Assembly: GCA_902749685.1 (NCBI GenBank)
Contig: CACVKW010000667.1
Location: 62,001-126,000 of the forward strand
Direction of reading: 5' to 3'
From: Olavius sp. associated proteobacterium Delta 1
GTDB taxonomy: Bacteria; Desulfobacterota; Desulfobacteria; Desulfobacterales; JAFDCJ01
Length of the DNA: 64,000 nt
A program made the translations under genes and the position numbers. Of this stretch, positions 8,931 to 15,809 are shown piece after piece; position 1 is the first letter of the stretch; the number at the start of each line of letters is the position of its first letter. A model generated the notes under the pieces. It saw nothing but the letters and a program-made list of their open reading frames with translations, was not told the DNA's origin and made no database searches.

Positions 8931-9816
8931 TTCGGACAACCTCCAGAAAAAATTTTGCTCGCTCGATTTCGTCGGGAACCGTACCTTGTATATCACTTAA
9001 GATCGACCAATCCACACCGACTTCACCCATCAAAAATTTAATTTTCGGAGAATCGATAAAATGATCGCCCGCGTTGCCGATGTTGAGATGAAGGGTCAAC
9101 TGATTAGCCAGTGCGACAATGGACACAAACTCGCTGCTTTTATCCGAACTGTCACCCGGGCTGTGGTGGTATGAAAGCGATTCTACCAGGGTCGACCCCA
9201 GTCGCCATTTTTTAGCAATGATGTTCCCCACCGCCCCGTGATCAACTCCCAGGATTCTGGTTTCGTTCTGGTATAATGATTGCTGACCGCCAAGGATATT
9301 TTCGCAGACCCGGTGATATTCTTCCGGAAATTGCATGTGCAAGGGAATTTTTCCCAGATCATGCAAAAGACCGGCTACAAAAAACTCTTCCTGCCCCAAG
9401 ACCGGCACTCCTTTTAAAGCAGCCAGCGATTTGGCGACGACACCGACACACAACGAGTGCCGCCAAAATTCATCCGTCGAGAAAGAAAGGCAGGGGCTCT
9501 TACCCTTTATATTATCAAGAATAGTATAGCTAAGCGCCAGGTTTTTGACCGTATTCACGCCTAGCATAATAATTGCCCGGGTAAGGGAGGAGATGGGTTT
9601 GCCCAGCGAATAATAAGCTGAATTGATGAGTTTTAATACTCGACCGGTGAGAACCGGGTCTAATGAGATGACTCGTTTGAGGTCGGTGGCAGAAGCCAAT
9701 GGATCATTGCAGGTCTCCAACACTTTGATAACGGTAGTTGACAGGCTGGGCATCCTGGCAATATAGGCCTGGATTTTTTTTAGATAACTCTCACGGCTTA
9801 TATGGAAATTGTTCAT
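8923..9816 (-). CDS. HDOD domain signalling protein
   Basis: A protein of about 297 aa made of one HDOD domain. Visible segments are IARMPSLSTTVIKVLETCNDP, LDPVLTGRVLKLINSAYYSLGKP, the helix IIMLGVNTVKNLALSY, the His-Asp pair in GLLHDLGKIPLHMQFP and YHHSPGD. HDOD proteins regulate motility, DNA uptake and second-messenger responses. I placed the start at the ATG at 9816; a TTG six codons upstream is possible. A 20-bp dispersed repeat (9839-9858) sits directly upstream. It is coupled by overlap to the metallo-hydrolase gene. It is more distant from the two HDOD proteins of the che block than those are from each other. Confidence 0.85.
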   Translation of the reverse strand: MNNFHISRESYLKKIQAYIARMPSLSTTVIKVLETCNDPLASATDLKRVISLDPVLTGRVLKLINSAYYSLGKPISSLTRAIIMLGVNTVKNLALSYTILDNIKGKSPCLSFSTDEFWRHSLCVGVVAKSLAALKGVPVLGQEEFFVAGLLHDLGKIPLHMQFPEEYHRVCENILGGQQSLYQNETRILGVDHGAVGNIIAKKWRLGSTLVESLSYHHSPGDSSDKSSEFVSIVALANQLTLHLNIGNAGDHFIDSPKIKFLMGEVGVDWSILSDIQGTVPDEIERAKFFLEVVRNG

Positions 9817-9838
9817 AGGTGGGATGTGAATCAATTAA

Positions 9839-9858
9839 TTAATACCTGAATTTTGTAC
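9839..9858 (+). repeat. Second half copy of the TTAATACCTGAATTTTGTAC repeat
   Basis: Identical over 20 bp to 2356-2375 and matching each arm of the palindrome at 27661-27703 apart from one inserted G. It lies in the leader of the HDOD gene, about 23 bp before its ATG. Confidence 0.65.
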
Positions 9859-9954
9859 GCCAGATACTCAGGGCAAAGTAAGCGATCAATTTACCGTAAT
9901 TCACCTGGAGTGATGTTTGTTGCTTTGAAATTCAGGCATCTATTTTTTTTAAAA

Positions 9955-10416
9955 TCAGGGTGCAATATAGTCACCCCGGTAAAATTTGGTGACCTCCAGT
10001 GAAGCGGTCACCAGGGTCTGGTTAAATATATTTTTGAAATCTTCGTCTTGGGGCAATGAATCCAAAGCCGAAGCCAGATTTTTCGTTTCCTGCTCAATTT
10101 GCCTGATAATCGGATCAATATTTTTTAAGGTGATTGCCGGGTCCGCCAACTTGTGTCGGTATTGATCGAGCAAACCGATTAAATTCTCAATGCGATCCAG
10201 AGCAAATTGTTTGTCAAATTTAGACGGCGTACTCATCTGAACACCATTCAACGCATTGATAAATGTTGTCTGGCGCGGTCCCGTAACTTCCTTTTTCACA
10301 TTTTCAACACTTTCTTTTAGAATCGTGCCGAATTCTTGGTCGTCTGATGGCTGAGGGGTTGTCTTTGTTTCAGGATAAATATTCTTCAATATTTGATCAT
10401 TGTTGTGAATTTTCAT
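9955..10416 (-). CDS. Unrecognised helical protein, 153 aa
   Basis: I do not recognise this family. The likely start is the ATG at 10416 (MKIHNNDQIL), which has AAGGAT about 9 nt upstream; an ATG six codons earlier overlaps that site. The first 60 residues are polar and probably unstructured (PETKTTPQPSDDQEFGTILKESV). The rest is predicted helical by composition (FALDRIENLIGLLDQYRHKLA...IRQIEQETKNLASALDSLPQ). No membrane segment or catalytic motif is visible. It lies between the HDOD and GGDEF genes at the end of the motility region. The segment EFGTILKESVE recalls the N-terminal part of small flagellar export substrates, but that is only a resemblance. Confidence 0.55.
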   Translation of the reverse strand: MKIHNNDQILKNIYPETKTTPQPSDDQEFGTILKESVENVKKEVTGPRQTTFINALNGVQMSTPSKFDKQFALDRIENLIGLLDQYRHKLADPAITLKNIDPIIRQIEQETKNLASALDSLPQDEDFKNIFNQTLVTASLEVTKFYRGDYIAP

Positions 10417-10670
10417 CGCTGCGGTATCCTTCATTAAATTGGGTTATATTTTTCATTATCGGTGCAAAGGCCGATGGAGGTGAAGATCGGTCATTTGCAG
10501 TATTGCAATAGAATGCAAAATTCATGCACAGCAATCAGATTATTTTATTTTAAATTTGCCATAATTACAATCCATTAGACATCATGTCTGAACGGAGGGC
10601 GACAGGACGGTTACGGCTGTGGCAAAAAATACCGTTCAGCACCCGTCAAGTGGAAAAATTTGCCGTGCAG

Positions 10671-11771
10671 TTAGACGACTGCTTTCTCAGAAAAAACACA
10701 ATTTTTGCCGGCGTATTTGGCTGCATAAAGTGCTTTATCAGCTCTATGAGTAACCGCCGCAACCGTATCGGCTCTCTGATGACAGCTGACACCAATGCTA
10801 ATGGTAACAGACAGTGTCGGGCTACCCGGAACATCCTCCAGGCAGTAGCGGGTCGCGGCAATCGAGTTACAGATGTAATTGGCTTTATTGACGGCATTTT
10901 TCAAAGAGGCACCGGGCAGTATGATCGCAAATTCCTCACCGCCGTATCGAGCTAAAAAATCTTCACCGCGGATCGACTGGCGACATTTGCTAATCACGGC
11001 CAGGATAACCCGGTCACCGGTTTGATGGCCATATTTATCGTTAATTTTTTTAAAGTCATCGATGTCCATCATCAACAGGGAAAATGGAGCGCGTGATATC
11101 GTATTTTTTTCGACGAGTTCCTCGATCTGGTCATCAAAGGCTTTCCGGTTATAGATGCCGGTTAGACCGTCAGTTACCGATTCAGCACGTGCTTTTTCCA
11201 ATTGATTGTTTAAGGTATTGACCTGCCTGGATAACGAGTCCAATTTAATGCTGTCACGGGATTGCTTTTCTTTTACGGTTTCACGCATCTGCTCTATTTC
11301 TTGAATCAAAGCCTGTTTTATTTTTTTTATATCATCCAAAAAAGTGATCTGCTCAATTTTTTCGCTTTGCTTCATAATCTTCTGGTTATATTGCTGATTT
11401 TCTGTATCAAGCGTGACCATGGCACTGGTCAGAATCTCAATGATATCTTTTAATTCACCTTCCCGGTCGTTTATATATATCTGATGCCGGTCAATATAGG
11501 CGGCAATAACCTTTTTGTCTCTCTCAAAGCGTTTTTGGAGTTTCTTCAGCTTTTTTTCATTCGAAAAACTATCAGATAACTTACTAATATCACCCTTAAA
11601 TTGATCGCTCTTGATGTCTTTAAGGTCTAAAGAGAAATCTTGCATAAACTGAAGCAGTGCTCGAATTGATAATCGGAAAAAATCATTTTTCTGATCACTA
11701 TCCTTGAGCTGGACCGACAGGTCATCAATATCGATCAGATCGGTTTCTTTCTTTTTTAATGTTAATCGCAT
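10671..11771 (-). CDS. GGDEF domain diguanylate cyclase
   Basis: A 366-residue cytoplasmic protein. Residues 1 to about 195 are largely coiled coil (many Lys, Glu, Gln and Leu heptads), then a GGDEF domain from about 200: VTDGLTGIYNRKAFDDQIEELV, MMDIDDFKKINDKYGH (metal and guanine binding) and the signature ARYGGEEFAIILPG with intact GGEEF. The domain converts two GTP to c-di-GMP. An RxxD inhibitory site four to five residues before GGEEF is not evident (SIRGEDFLARYGGEEF has R-G-E-D further upstream, possibly an I-site RGED). It lies 72 bp downstream of cheW and likely belongs to the sigma28-preceded HTH-cheW group. Its product would act on the PilZ protein encoded at 7.2 kb. Confidence 0.9.
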   Translation of the reverse strand: MRLTLKKKETDLIDIDDLSVQLKDSDQKNDFFRLSIRALLQFMQDFSLDLKDIKSDQFKGDISKLSDSFSNEKKLKKLQKRFERDKKVIAAYIDRHQIYINDREGELKDIIEILTSAMVTLDTENQQYNQKIMKQSEKIEQITFLDDIKKIKQALIQEIEQMRETVKEKQSRDSIKLDSLSRQVNTLNNQLEKARAESVTDGLTGIYNRKAFDDQIEELVEKNTISRAPFSLLMMDIDDFKKINDKYGHQTGDRVILAVISKCRQSIRGEDFLARYGGEEFAIILPGASLKNAVNKANYICNSIAATRYCLEDVPGSPTLSVTISIGVSCHQRADTVAAVTHRADKALYAAKYAGKNCVFSEKAVV

Positions 11772-11843
11772 GGCTTCTTTGAATTGTTTGAATATTTTCG
11801 AATCAGTATTGGATCTTTTAAGTCCGCCTCCGGCGCGTCCGGG

Positions 11844-12356
11844 TTAGGCCGCTTCCGACAACATCGACAATTCATCACTGCTCAGCACCTGGTCGATATC
11901 CAATAAAATTTTTACCCCGCCTTCCATTTTAGCCATGCCAAGTATGTAATCGGTGTTTAATTTGGTGCCAAATGTGGGGGTTCTTTCAATATCGTCACCT
12001 TTGATGTTGAGAACCTCAGAAACCGCGTCAACCACAATACCGACCAGAATTGTTCCGGTCTGTCCGGCAATTTCAACCACAATGATGCAGGTTCGTTCGG
12101 TATAGTCCATTGACATCATGCCGAACCTCAGCCGAAGATCCATCACGGGAATAACTTTGCCCCGAAGGTTGATGACGCCTTTGACAAAATCCGGTGTTTG
12201 CGGCACCGAAGTTATCGGCAGCATCCCGATAATCTCCTTGATTTTCAAAATCCCGATGCCGTATTCCTCTTCGGCCAGGGTGAATGTGAGATATTTACCT
12301 TCTTTATCAGCCATTGCCTTGACTGCCTGATCAATTGTTTCATCAACTTCTGACAT
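11844..12356 (-). CDS. cheW: Chemotaxis coupling protein CheW
   Basis: CheW links chemoreceptors to the kinase CheA at the inner membrane. The 170-residue protein has the two SH3-like lobes, with KYLTFTLAEEEYGIGILKIKEIIGM, the receptor-contact segment ITSVPQTPDFVKGVINLRGKVIPVMDLRLRFGM, and TCIIVVEIAGQTGTILVGIVVDAVSEVL. The start has AAGGAGATAA directly upstream. It is separated from the main che block by about 5 kb and is preceded by an HTH gene (45-bp gap) with a sigma28-type promoter. CheA carries its own CheW-like domain, so this is the adaptor for the receptors, none of which is encoded here. Confidence 0.95.
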   Translation of the reverse strand: MSEVDETIDQAVKAMADKEGKYLTFTLAEEEYGIGILKIKEIIGMLPITSVPQTPDFVKGVINLRGKVIPVMDLRLRFGMMSMDYTERTCIIVVEIAGQTGTILVGIVVDAVSEVLNIKGDDIERTPTFGTKLNTDYILGMAKMEGGVKILLDIDQVLSSDELSMLSEAA

Positions 12357-12400
12357 AATCTTATCTCCTTAAAATTTATTCTTGACAATGCGAGTGATCT

Positions 12401-13132
12401 TTATTTGAAAATCAGGGGGACTCCCAGCACGAGCAAAGCATTGGCGGGCTCGCGCAACAGATATACTGACACACGGATTTTTTTTGGGCTTTCCCGGTCA
12501 TTTTTAATCCATATGATGCAGTCTTCCTTAACCTGCGGCGCACCCAGCGCCAGTTTGCGGATCGCCTCAATGACTTTGGGCAAAGAGTCCGCATGCACAA
12601 TTCTTTCAATGCCCATCCCGACGAGTTCATTTTGCTGAACACTGCAAATTTCAGCACAACTGGAATTGCCGCCCCACAGGTATAAATCTTTAAATACAGC
12701 TGCCGGCAGCTCAATTTGATGGACAAACTGAATGCGATGCAAAAATGTTTCAATATAATACCGACAGGTGTGACAGTCCGAACACCCCAGCAATCCGCTG
12801 TCTTTGACCGTAAAGCAGGCCTGCAATTGATTTTTAAACGCAATACAGCCATGGCATCTCTGCCCATGATCACTGCCGTTCCAGTACTGCCAGCAGTTTT
12901 GATAACTTTTAAATATGGGCCCGTTGCAGCTTTCAGCCAGCAATTCGGCCGGAATTTCTTGACCGCTGGTTTTGAGAAAAAATAAAAGATCTTCAACCGG
13001 AATGGTGTAATTTCTGCCCACGCGGCTGGCGTGAAGTTTTTTGGAACGGATCCAGTAACCGACTGTGGTGCGTCCCACCCCGCAAAGGGCAGCCGCCTCG
13101 GAAACTGACATTGATTTTTGGGGTCCTGCCAT
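12401..13132 (-). CDS. Excisionase-type HTH protein with Cys-rich cluster and PAS-like C-terminus
   Basis: A 243-residue protein of three parts. Residues 1-55 form an excisionase/MerR-type winged helix (MSVSEAAALCGVGRTTVGYWIRSKKLHASRVGRNYTIPVEDLLFFL). Residues about 68-125 hold a dense cysteine region (CNG, NCWQYW, RCHGC, ACF, GCSDCHTC), enough to bind zinc or an iron-sulfur centre. Residues about 130-243 look like a PAS domain (FVHQIELPAAVFKDLYLWGGNSSCAEIC...ILIWIKND-like strand...RVSVYLLREPANALLVLGVPLI). It would couple a redox, metal or oxygen signal to DNA binding. A near-perfect sigma28 promoter lies upstream, and cheW follows after 44 bp. AAGGAG lies 11 nt before the ATG. I know of no named family for the full architecture. 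Confidence 0.75.
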   Translation of the reverse strand: MAGPQKSMSVSEAAALCGVGRTTVGYWIRSKKLHASRVGRNYTIPVEDLLFFLKTSGQEIPAELLAESCNGPIFKSYQNCWQYWNGSDHGQRCHGCIAFKNQLQACFTVKDSGLLGCSDCHTCRYYIETFLHRIQFVHQIELPAAVFKDLYLWGGNSSCAEICSVQQNELVGMGIERIVHADSLPKVIEAIRKLALGAPQVKEDCIIWIKNDRESPKKIRVSVYLLREPANALLVLGVPLIFK

Positions 13133-13163
13133 AAGACTGATAACTCCTTGGTAGCTAATGCAT

Positions 13164-13190
13164 ATATCGGCCTCCCCCGGGAAAACTTAA
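13164..13190 (-). promoter_or_regulatory. Sigma28 (FliA) promoter before the HTH-cheW group
   Basis: On the minus strand the sequence reads TTAAGTTT-N11-GCCGATAT, against the enterobacterial consensus TAAAGTTT-N11-GCCGATAA. Expected transcription start is near 13157, giving a leader of about 25 nt to the ATG at 13132. Confidence 0.75.
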
Positions 13191-13447
13191 CCCAATTAAT
13201 AGGTTTTCTCGTCAGGTTATATCAATTGAAGAAAATTTGAGCCAACTGGACTGAATCCATGCAGATTTTGCCTAGCTGTCGGAATTTTGACGGATTTAAT
13301 GCTCAACACCTGAACTTACGTTGAAAATCGGATATATCGCATCAATAGTATTGCACCTCTAAATTCATTTTAATATATTGATATTAAAGTGACTTATTCT
13401 CAGCAAGCGGCAGATTGCGCACGAACAAACCCATCAATTTGGTCAAT

Positions 13448-13463
13448 TGGCACAACATTTGCT
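13448..13463 (+). promoter_or_regulatory. Sigma54 promoter facing into the intergenic region
   Basis: TGGCAC-AACAT-TTGCT matches the sigma54 consensus TGGCAC-N5-TTGCW with the required GG/GC spacing. It points along the + strand, opposite to all neighbouring genes, and is followed within 100 bp by a strong terminator. The predicted start is near 13473. Confidence 0.75.
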
Positions 13464-13472
13464 TTATTCAAT

Positions 13473-13555
13473 GGCAAACGGAATGAAGTTTCCTCCTTTC
13501 CTTCATTCCCACCTCCGACTAACCCTGTTAGGTACCCCCCCTAACAGGGTTTTTC
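13473..13555 (+). ncRNA. Candidate small RNA, about 80 nt, sigma54-preceded, C-rich loops
   Basis: The interval from the predicted sigma54 start to a T-run holds two hairpins and no credible reading frame. Hairpin 1 pairs GGAATGAAG (13480-13488) with CTTCATTCC (13501-13509), a 9-bp perfect stem with the loop TTTCCTCCTTTC, which contains an anti-Shine-Dalgarno CCTCC. Hairpin 2 is the terminator at 13521-13551, whose loop is TACCCCC. Pyrimidine-rich loops of this kind are used by known small RNAs to bind ribosome sites or G-tracts of target mRNAs (for example the terminator loop of Helicobacter RepG on tlpB). The ends are predicted, not measured. Promoter, stems and T-run all agree on the + strand; the other strand lacks a T-run. 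The locus sits between the HTH-cheW group and the flgL end of the flagellar cluster. Confidence 0.6.
13521..13554 (+). terminator. Rho-independent terminator of the candidate small RNA
   Basis: A perfect 12-bp stem AACCCTGTTAGG/CCTAACAGGGTT with a 7-nt loop (TACCCCC) runs directly into five T residues. It is the clearest intrinsic terminator in the window, and no coding gene on the + strand ends here. Confidence 0.85.
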
Positions 13556-13832
13556 TATGCGAAAATTATTGGACAAATCCCATCAGCCTATTCGTTCGAA
13601 AAAAGAATCCTGCGGTATCTTTACTCATTGTATTTATTATAAATAATAGTTTTATAGGACCCTCCGGCAGATCGTTCTGGGACGGTCACCAGTTGGAAAT
13701 AAATTCACTATTTTCGGATGCCAACACGCGGGAGCGGGGTTTCCGACAGAGAGGAAATTGGATCGAAGAAACGAATTATTGAAACCATCGATGGCTAAAA
13801 CGTAATGTGGAGAGTGTCGAAAAAATGACGGA

Positions 13833-14006
13833 TTAGTTTTTCTTGCTTTTGGGCTTGAAGGCGAGGCAGTTTTTGCCCTGCATGGCCCGGCGAACATCAA
13901 TGATAGGTAATTGTCGGCTTTTAAATCCCATGGCACGACAACCATGTGGAAACCTGACTTCCCAGGTCACAAAATAGTGAATGCATTGATGGCAGGTTGG
14001 ATTCAT
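13833..14006 (-). CDS. Small conserved Cys/His protein, 57 aa
   Basis: From the ATG at 14006 the protein reads MNPTCHQCIHYFVTWEVRFP, then HGCRAMGFKS and CLAFKP near the end. The arrangement CxxCxHYFVTW...HGCRAMGFKS...C fits a small metal-binding conserved protein family that I recognise from diverse proteobacteria but cannot name functionally. Longer in-frame extensions upstream overlap the preceding gene and have no family character. No clear ribosome site precedes the ATG. It follows the AGV-repeat protein gene with a 34-bp gap at the end of the flgK-flgL transcript. Confidence 0.7.
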   Translation of the reverse strand: MNPTCHQCIHYFVTWEVRFPHGCRAMGFKSRQLPIIDVRRAMQGKNCLAFKPKSKKN

Positions 14007-14040
14007 TAGTTTGTTGAATAAATAGAGCTGGTTGGGTTCT

Positions 14041-14550
14041 TTATTTTTTGTGGTCTTTCTTGGGGTCTTGCGGGCGGTCTTGTCGATCACCACGGGTGTC
14101 AACGACAATACCCATGCCCCGCAGCAGGTCATAGGCCTCTTCGTGCTGGGAATAGTACCTTTCCCCGGTCACGGCAATGATCGCCTGGATGACTTCATCG
14201 CTTAGCCCGGCTTGTTTAAGCTCGATCACGTCCTGCGCTGTCCTTAAACGAATGGAGCGCGTGCTATTTCCATAAACGATTGGCTCCGAACTTCTTAGAA
14301 AAGAACCTTCTTTGACCAACATTTGGAGGGTGGTTTCACCGACACCGGCTTGCTTCATGGCCACAATCTCATCGATGCTGAATGCCGCCGTCTCGATCAC
14401 TTTTTCTTTGGCAATTAATTCAATTGTCTGATCGCTGACGCCGGCTTTTTTCAGTTGAACGATGCCTTTGCCACTTAACGTTGCCGCCGGTTGGGCCGCA
14501 ATGATGATGAAAATGATTAATATTCCAATAATGACGAGTTTTTTTAACAT
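14041..14550 (-). CDS. Exported protein with LKxAGVSDxxI repeats
   Basis: A 169-residue protein with an N-terminal hydrophobic segment (about 5-25, LVIIGILIIFIIIAAQPAATLS) acting as signal peptide or anchor. Three helical repeats follow: IVQLKKAGVSDQTIELI, IVAMKQAGVGETTLQMLV and VIELKQAGLSDEVIQAII. The C-terminus is basic and Asp-rich (RGDRQDRPQDPKKDHKK). The repeat type occurs in small exported bacterial proteins of unknown function. It starts 9 bp after the flgL stop, so it is the promoter-distal gene of the flgK-flgL group. The slot after flgL is often occupied by fliW and csrA in other bacteria; this protein resembles neither. Confidence 0.7.
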   Translation of the reverse strand: MLKKLVIIGILIIFIIIAAQPAATLSGKGIVQLKKAGVSDQTIELIAKEKVIETAAFSIDEIVAMKQAGVGETTLQMLVKEGSFLRSSEPIVYGNSTRSIRLRTAQDVIELKQAGLSDEVIQAIIAVTGERYYSQHEEAYDLLRGMGIVVDTRGDRQDRPQDPKKDHKK

Positions 14551-14559
14551 ACCTTCACC

Positions 14560-15471
14560 TTATCGCAAAAAGTCCATCAAACTCGGTTGGATGATTCTGG
14601 CCGCCGTCGCCAGTGTGGTTTCATAGGCTACTTCCAGGTTGGTCAGTTCCAGAACCGTTTTCGCAATGTCGGTTTGTTCTGTATTTGCCAGCGCCCCTTG
14701 CACCTTGGGCTTTAAGTTGGCCCAGTAATCGTCTGTGAACTGCAGGCGATACAGGGCCGGTGCATATTCGGAGCGCCGATTATTAATTTGCTGGCGGGCA
14801 TTATAAAGGGGGCTGACCGTGGCCTTGATTTGGGCGCTGCCGGCCACCGCATCGGGATTTTCAAGTCCATCTATTAAATTCTTAAGCTCGTCAAATAGAT
14901 TGACCCCGCCATTGGCCGCATTTTGGAATATGTTGCGGCCATCCGCATCAAAGGTGATCTCAACGTTGTCACCAACCATCAACCGCACCTGACCGTCATC
15001 ACCGTGGTAGGTGGCATTGAAATTGGCATCGCGCGAAAAAGGCGCGGTATCGGTGGCATGACCGGAAAAGATATAATTATTGTTGAATTTTGAGTTGCCT
15101 AAACTTACGAGGTGATCATAAAGATCTTTTATCTGATCGGCTGCAAGTTGTTTTTGATTAGCAGTATGATCCAAACCGGAATAATCTTCAGCCACTCTTT
15201 TGGCTGTCAGAACCAGGTCAGATGCAAGATCCAGAGTTATCTCATTGAATTCCAGTTGGCTGATACCCTGATCAATATTTTCTTCATATTGCTCGATCGC
15301 TGCAATTTTGGACCGATAGCCTAACACCCGTCCCATGCCAATCGGGTCATCGGAAATTTTATTGATACGCTTTTGCGTGGCAATCTGCTCCTGGGCCTTG
15401 AGGATATCTCCGGCCTGTTGATGAATATTGCGAATAAAATTACTGGTCGTTATTTTTGGGGTTACCCGCAT
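14560..15471 (-). CDS. flgL: Flagellar hook-associated protein 3 (hook-filament junction)
   Basis: FlgL forms the second junction ring between hook and filament. The 303-residue protein has the flagellin-like N-terminal helices (ILKAQEQIATQKRINKISDDPIGMGRVLGYRSKIAAIEQYEENI), a short central domain with YIFSGHATDTAPFSRD, and the C-terminal coiled coil ending ATAARIIQPSLMDFLR. An AAGGAGG site precedes the ATG. flgK lies upstream after a 338-bp gap filled mainly by a dispersed repeat. Length is in the normal range for FlgL. Confidence 0.93.
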   Translation of the reverse strand: MRVTPKITTSNFIRNIHQQAGDILKAQEQIATQKRINKISDDPIGMGRVLGYRSKIAAIEQYEENIDQGISQLEFNEITLDLASDLVLTAKRVAEDYSGLDHTANQKQLAADQIKDLYDHLVSLGNSKFNNNYIFSGHATDTAPFSRDANFNATYHGDDGQVRLMVGDNVEITFDADGRNIFQNAANGGVNLFDELKNLIDGLENPDAVAGSAQIKATVSPLYNARQQINNRRSEYAPALYRLQFTDDYWANLKPKVQGALANTEQTDIAKTVLELTNLEVAYETTLATAARIIQPSLMDFLR

Positions 15472-15556
15472 GGGGCGCCTCCTTTTGATATCTCGTTGCT
15501 TAAAAATAAATACTGAGACTTCAGGCCCACTTCAATAGCTGGGCTATTTTGAAAAG

Positions 15557-15779
15557 CGAACGGCAGAACCGCAGAATATCGAATTTCGAATGTCGAAGGA
15601 TTGAATCCCTATGCTCAATCTTTTAAAAAATAGACAGAATACATTACTTCGACATTCGATATTCAGGATTCGATATTCGATATTCGATATTCGCTTTTTT
15701 AATATATACTATATGCGAAAGTCTCATTTTCGATTAAACTAACCGCTCCGGCGGCCAGCTGCGGCGCTGACACCTGAAA
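15557..15779 (-). repeat. Composite intergenic repeat, copy 1 (CGAATATCGAAT / TTCAGGTGTCAGC type)
   Basis: The 338-bp flgK-flgL gap is mostly this element. Read on the minus strand it starts TTTCAGGTGTCAGC, passes GCTGGCCGCCGGAGCG, then several CGAATATCGAAT units, TATTCTGTCTATTTT and ends CGAAATTCGATATTCTGCGG followed by TTCTGC. The same block order is seen at 53241-53448 on the + strand and partly at 37684-37742. Internal inverted repeats (GAATATCGAAT against ATTCGATATTC) mean that it can fold on itself. No gene is inside. Confidence 0.7.
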
Positions 15780-15809
15780 CCTAATAAATTAGCCTTTTGC
15801 CATACGCGC

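Noticed and set aside
10435-10670. Sigma28-like ACCGATAA in front of the 153-aa unknown gene
   Set aside because: The -10 box is fair, but the -35 region at the right distance does not match.
13447-13782. 111-codon + strand reading frame over the small RNA
   Set aside because: It starts in the sigma54 promoter with a non-ATG codon, runs through the terminator and has no family character.
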